From: Paraburkholderia phytofirmans OLGA172
GTDB lineage: Bacteria; Pseudomonadota; Gammaproteobacteria; Burkholderiales; Burkholderiaceae
Direction: 5' to 3'
NCBI RefSeq assembly: GCF_001634365.1
Contig: NZ_CP014579.1
Coordinates: 1,922,001-1,986,000 of the forward strand
Length of the DNA stretch: 64,000 nucleotides
The translations under genes were made by a program, and so were the position numbers. The notes under the pieces are model-generated. The model worked only from the letters and a program-made list of their open reading frames with translations, had not been told where the DNA came from and made no database searches. This document shows positions 62,577 to 64,000 of the stretch, piece after piece (position 1 is the stretch's first letter; each line of letters begins with the position of its first letter).

Positions 62577-63869
62577 ATGCTCCGATTCTCAAACCAGCCT
62601 CACGTCACCTCGTATTACGCAGCAACCGCTAACGACACCACCCGCCATCCCCCGCTCGAAGAAACGCTCAACGTCGACGTTTGCGTGATCGGCGCGGGCC
62701 TCACCGGCATCTCGACCGCGTTGAATCTCGCCGAACGCGGTCATTCGGTCGCGGTGCTCGAAGCATCGAAAGTCGGCTGGGCCGCGAGCGGCCGCAACGG
62801 TGGCCAGTTGATCGGCGGCTTTGCCTGCGATATCGACACATTCGCGAAGTTCATGCCCGCGGATGACGTGAAGCGAGTTTGGAACATGGGGCTTGAAACC
62901 CTGGATATCGTCAAGGAGCGCGTCGCGAAGCATCAGATCGACTGCGACCTGACCATCGGCTATCTAACCGCGGCGAACAAGCCGCGCGATACGGATGCGC
63001 TGCAAAAATGGCGCGACGAAGCGCAACGGCGCTTCGGCTATGACCGCTTCAGTTATGTCGACGCCGATGGCGTCTGCGACTATGTTCAATCGCAACGCTA
63101 CCTCGGCGGCCTGTTCGATGCGGACAGCGGCCATCTGCATCCGCTGAACTACACGCTCGGCCTGGCGCGCGCGGCACGCGCCGCCGGCGTACAGATTTTC
63201 GAAGACAGCTGCGTCACCGCGTTGCGCCAGGAAAACGGCCGGCATGTGGCCGAAACCGCGCGCGGCAAGGTGAACGCGCAATTCGTCGTGCTCGCCTGCA
63301 ATACCTATCTCGGCGAACTCGCACCGGATCTCGCCAGCAAGATCATGCCGGTCGGCACCTACGTGATCGCCACCGAACCGCTCGACCCCGATCGCGCCGA
63401 AGCGCTGATGCCGGCAAAAGCGGCCGTGTGCGACAGCCGCTTCGTGCTGGACTATTTCCGGCCAGCCCCGGACAACCGCCTGCTGTGGGGCGGCAAAGTC
63501 AGCTATTCGACCTTCGAGCCGCGCAACCTCGCCGAGGCGATGCGCCGCGATATGCTGAAGACCTTCCCGCAACTCGACGATGTCAAAATCGACTATGCGT
63601 GGGGCGGTTTCGTCGACATTACAATGAATCGCGCGCCGCATTTCGGCCGGCTGTCGCCCACTATGTATTTCGCGCAGGGCTTCTCCGGCCACGGCGTGAA
63701 CACCACCGGCCTCGCGGGCAAGCTGATCGCCGAGGCGATCGACGGCCAGGCGTCGCGCTTCGATCTGTTCGGCAAGATTCGTCACCGCGACTTCCCCGGC
63801 GGCGCTACACTGCGCACCCCTGCCCTCGTGCTTGCGATGGCCTGGTACCGAATGAAGGACCTGCTTTGA
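62577..63869 (+). CDS. puuB: Gamma-glutamylputrescine oxidase (FAD-dependent)
   Basis: A 430-residue DAO-family flavoenzyme. The start at 62577 gives MLRFSNQPHVTSYYAATAND, matching the SYYAAT opening of PuuB proteins. VDVCVIGAGLTGISTALNLA is the FAD site, then GWAASGRNGGQLIGGFA, ADSGHLHPLNYTLGLARAA and the C-terminal FAQGFSGHGVNTTGLAGKLIAEAI. It oxidises gamma-glutamylputrescine to the aldehyde used by PuuC, producing ammonia and hydrogen peroxide. It shares one base with the next gene (TGATG). Confidence 0.92.
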   Translation: MLRFSNQPHVTSYYAATANDTTRHPPLEETLNVDVCVIGAGLTGISTALNLAERGHSVAVLEASKVGWAASGRNGGQLIGGFACDIDTFAKFMPADDVKRVWNMGLETLDIVKERVAKHQIDCDLTIGYLTAANKPRDTDALQKWRDEAQRRFGYDRFSYVDADGVCDYVQSQRYLGGLFDADSGHLHPLNYTLGLARAARAAGVQIFEDSCVTALRQENGRHVAETARGKVNAQFVVLACNTYLGELAPDLASKIMPVGTYVIATEPLDPDRAEALMPAKAAVCDSRFVLDYFRPAPDNRLLWGGKVSYSTFEPRNLAEAMRRDMLKTFPQLDDVKIDYAWGGFVDITMNRAPHFGRLSPTMYFAQGFSGHGVNTTGLAGKLIAEAIDGQASRFDLFGKIRHRDFPGGATLRTPALVLAMAWYRMKDLL

Positions 63870-64000
63870 TGAATGCTCCGACGCCTGGCTTTAACACCCT
63901 CGACCGCCGCGCCGATGCGCTGATCGCCAACTCCTACTACGAAGCGAGCGCCACGCGTCTGTTTGCCGACGATCCGACGCTCGACGGCGCCCTGGAGGCC
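63869..64000 (+). CDS. Second PuuB-like FAD oxidoreductase (start only, cut by window edge)
   Basis: Forty-four codons are visible, beginning MNAPTPGFNTLDRRAD and continuing LIANSYYEASATRLFADDP. The NSYYEASA segment corresponds to SYYAATAND of the preceding puuB, suggesting a paralogous DAO-type oxidoreductase whose FAD motif would follow just beyond the window. The start overlaps the puuB stop by one base, a sign of translational coupling. Confidence 0.6.
   Translation, partial: MNAPTPGFNTLDRRADALIANSYYEASATRLFADDPTLDGALEA

Overview
The window reads as a chromosomal segment of a Burkholderiaceae bacterium, most likely a Paraburkholderia or close relative. The basis is high G+C, the DUF3138-type outer-membrane protein, Porin_4-type porins, a leucine-degradation (liu) operon with a divergent TetR gene, and DedA-rhodanese and HU genes typical of that family. 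No tRNA, rRNA or CRISPR array was seen.

Positions 1 to about 29,000 form an accessory aromatic-catabolism region with visibly lower G+C, several decayed genes (chemoreceptor tail, GMC oxidoreductase tail, internally deleted flavin hydroxylase, duplicated marR) and many local regulators (IclR, MarR, LysR, two paralogous TetR). Its core is a near-complete gamma-resorcylate (2,6-dihydroxybenzoate) route. A nonoxidative decarboxylase (10104-11075, minus) would give resorcinol. A TfdB-like flavin hydroxylase (17314-19068, minus) is the candidate for resorcinol to hydroxyquinol. An intradiol dioxygenase (13262-14146, plus) and maleylacetate reductase (14207-15280, plus) would carry it to 3-oxoadipate. 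An aldehyde dehydrogenase, an AAHS-type importer, a Tat-exported molybdenum aldehyde-oxidase pair and a porin lie downstream of the decarboxylase on the same strand. MarR-type twin operators (TTGA-N4-TCAA, centres 32-33 bp apart) precede both the decarboxylase and the marR gene. A LysR dyad precedes the dioxygenase.

The second half of the island (about 15,459-29,006) is bounded by two TetR paralogs. It encodes porin, importer, CocE-like hydrolase, two crotonase-fold enzymes, an acyl-CoA synthetase, the TfdB-like hydroxylase and an HMG-CoA-lyase-family enzyme, all on the minus strand. A shared dyad (TTYACG-N2-CGTRAA) or relatives of it occur in at least three of its promoters. The set looks like the upper pathway for a side-chain-bearing or esterified phenolic compound that feeds the hydroxyquinol route; the substrate is unknown.

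From about 29,600 onward the sequence looks like core chromosome. It holds a DUF1488-like protein, a PhnD-like protein, the liuABCD operon with a divergent TetR (LiuQ-like), a DUF72 protein, a DAHP synthase that starts with TTG, HU, a GGDEF-EAL protein and a DedA-rhodanese fusion. A small polymorphic locus at 44,974-48,346 carries a type VI lipase effector (Tle1/DUF2235). Its upstream DUF3304 lipoprotein, the probable immunity gene, is split by an IS5-family element with a TTAA target duplication. From 48,533 to the end lies a putrescine/agmatine utilisation locus: speB, puuC and a PuuR-like regulator on minus; puuD, puuA, a spuC-type transaminase, a potFGHI-type ABC importer, a DUF3138 outer-membrane protein, puuB and the start of a second puuB-like gene on plus.
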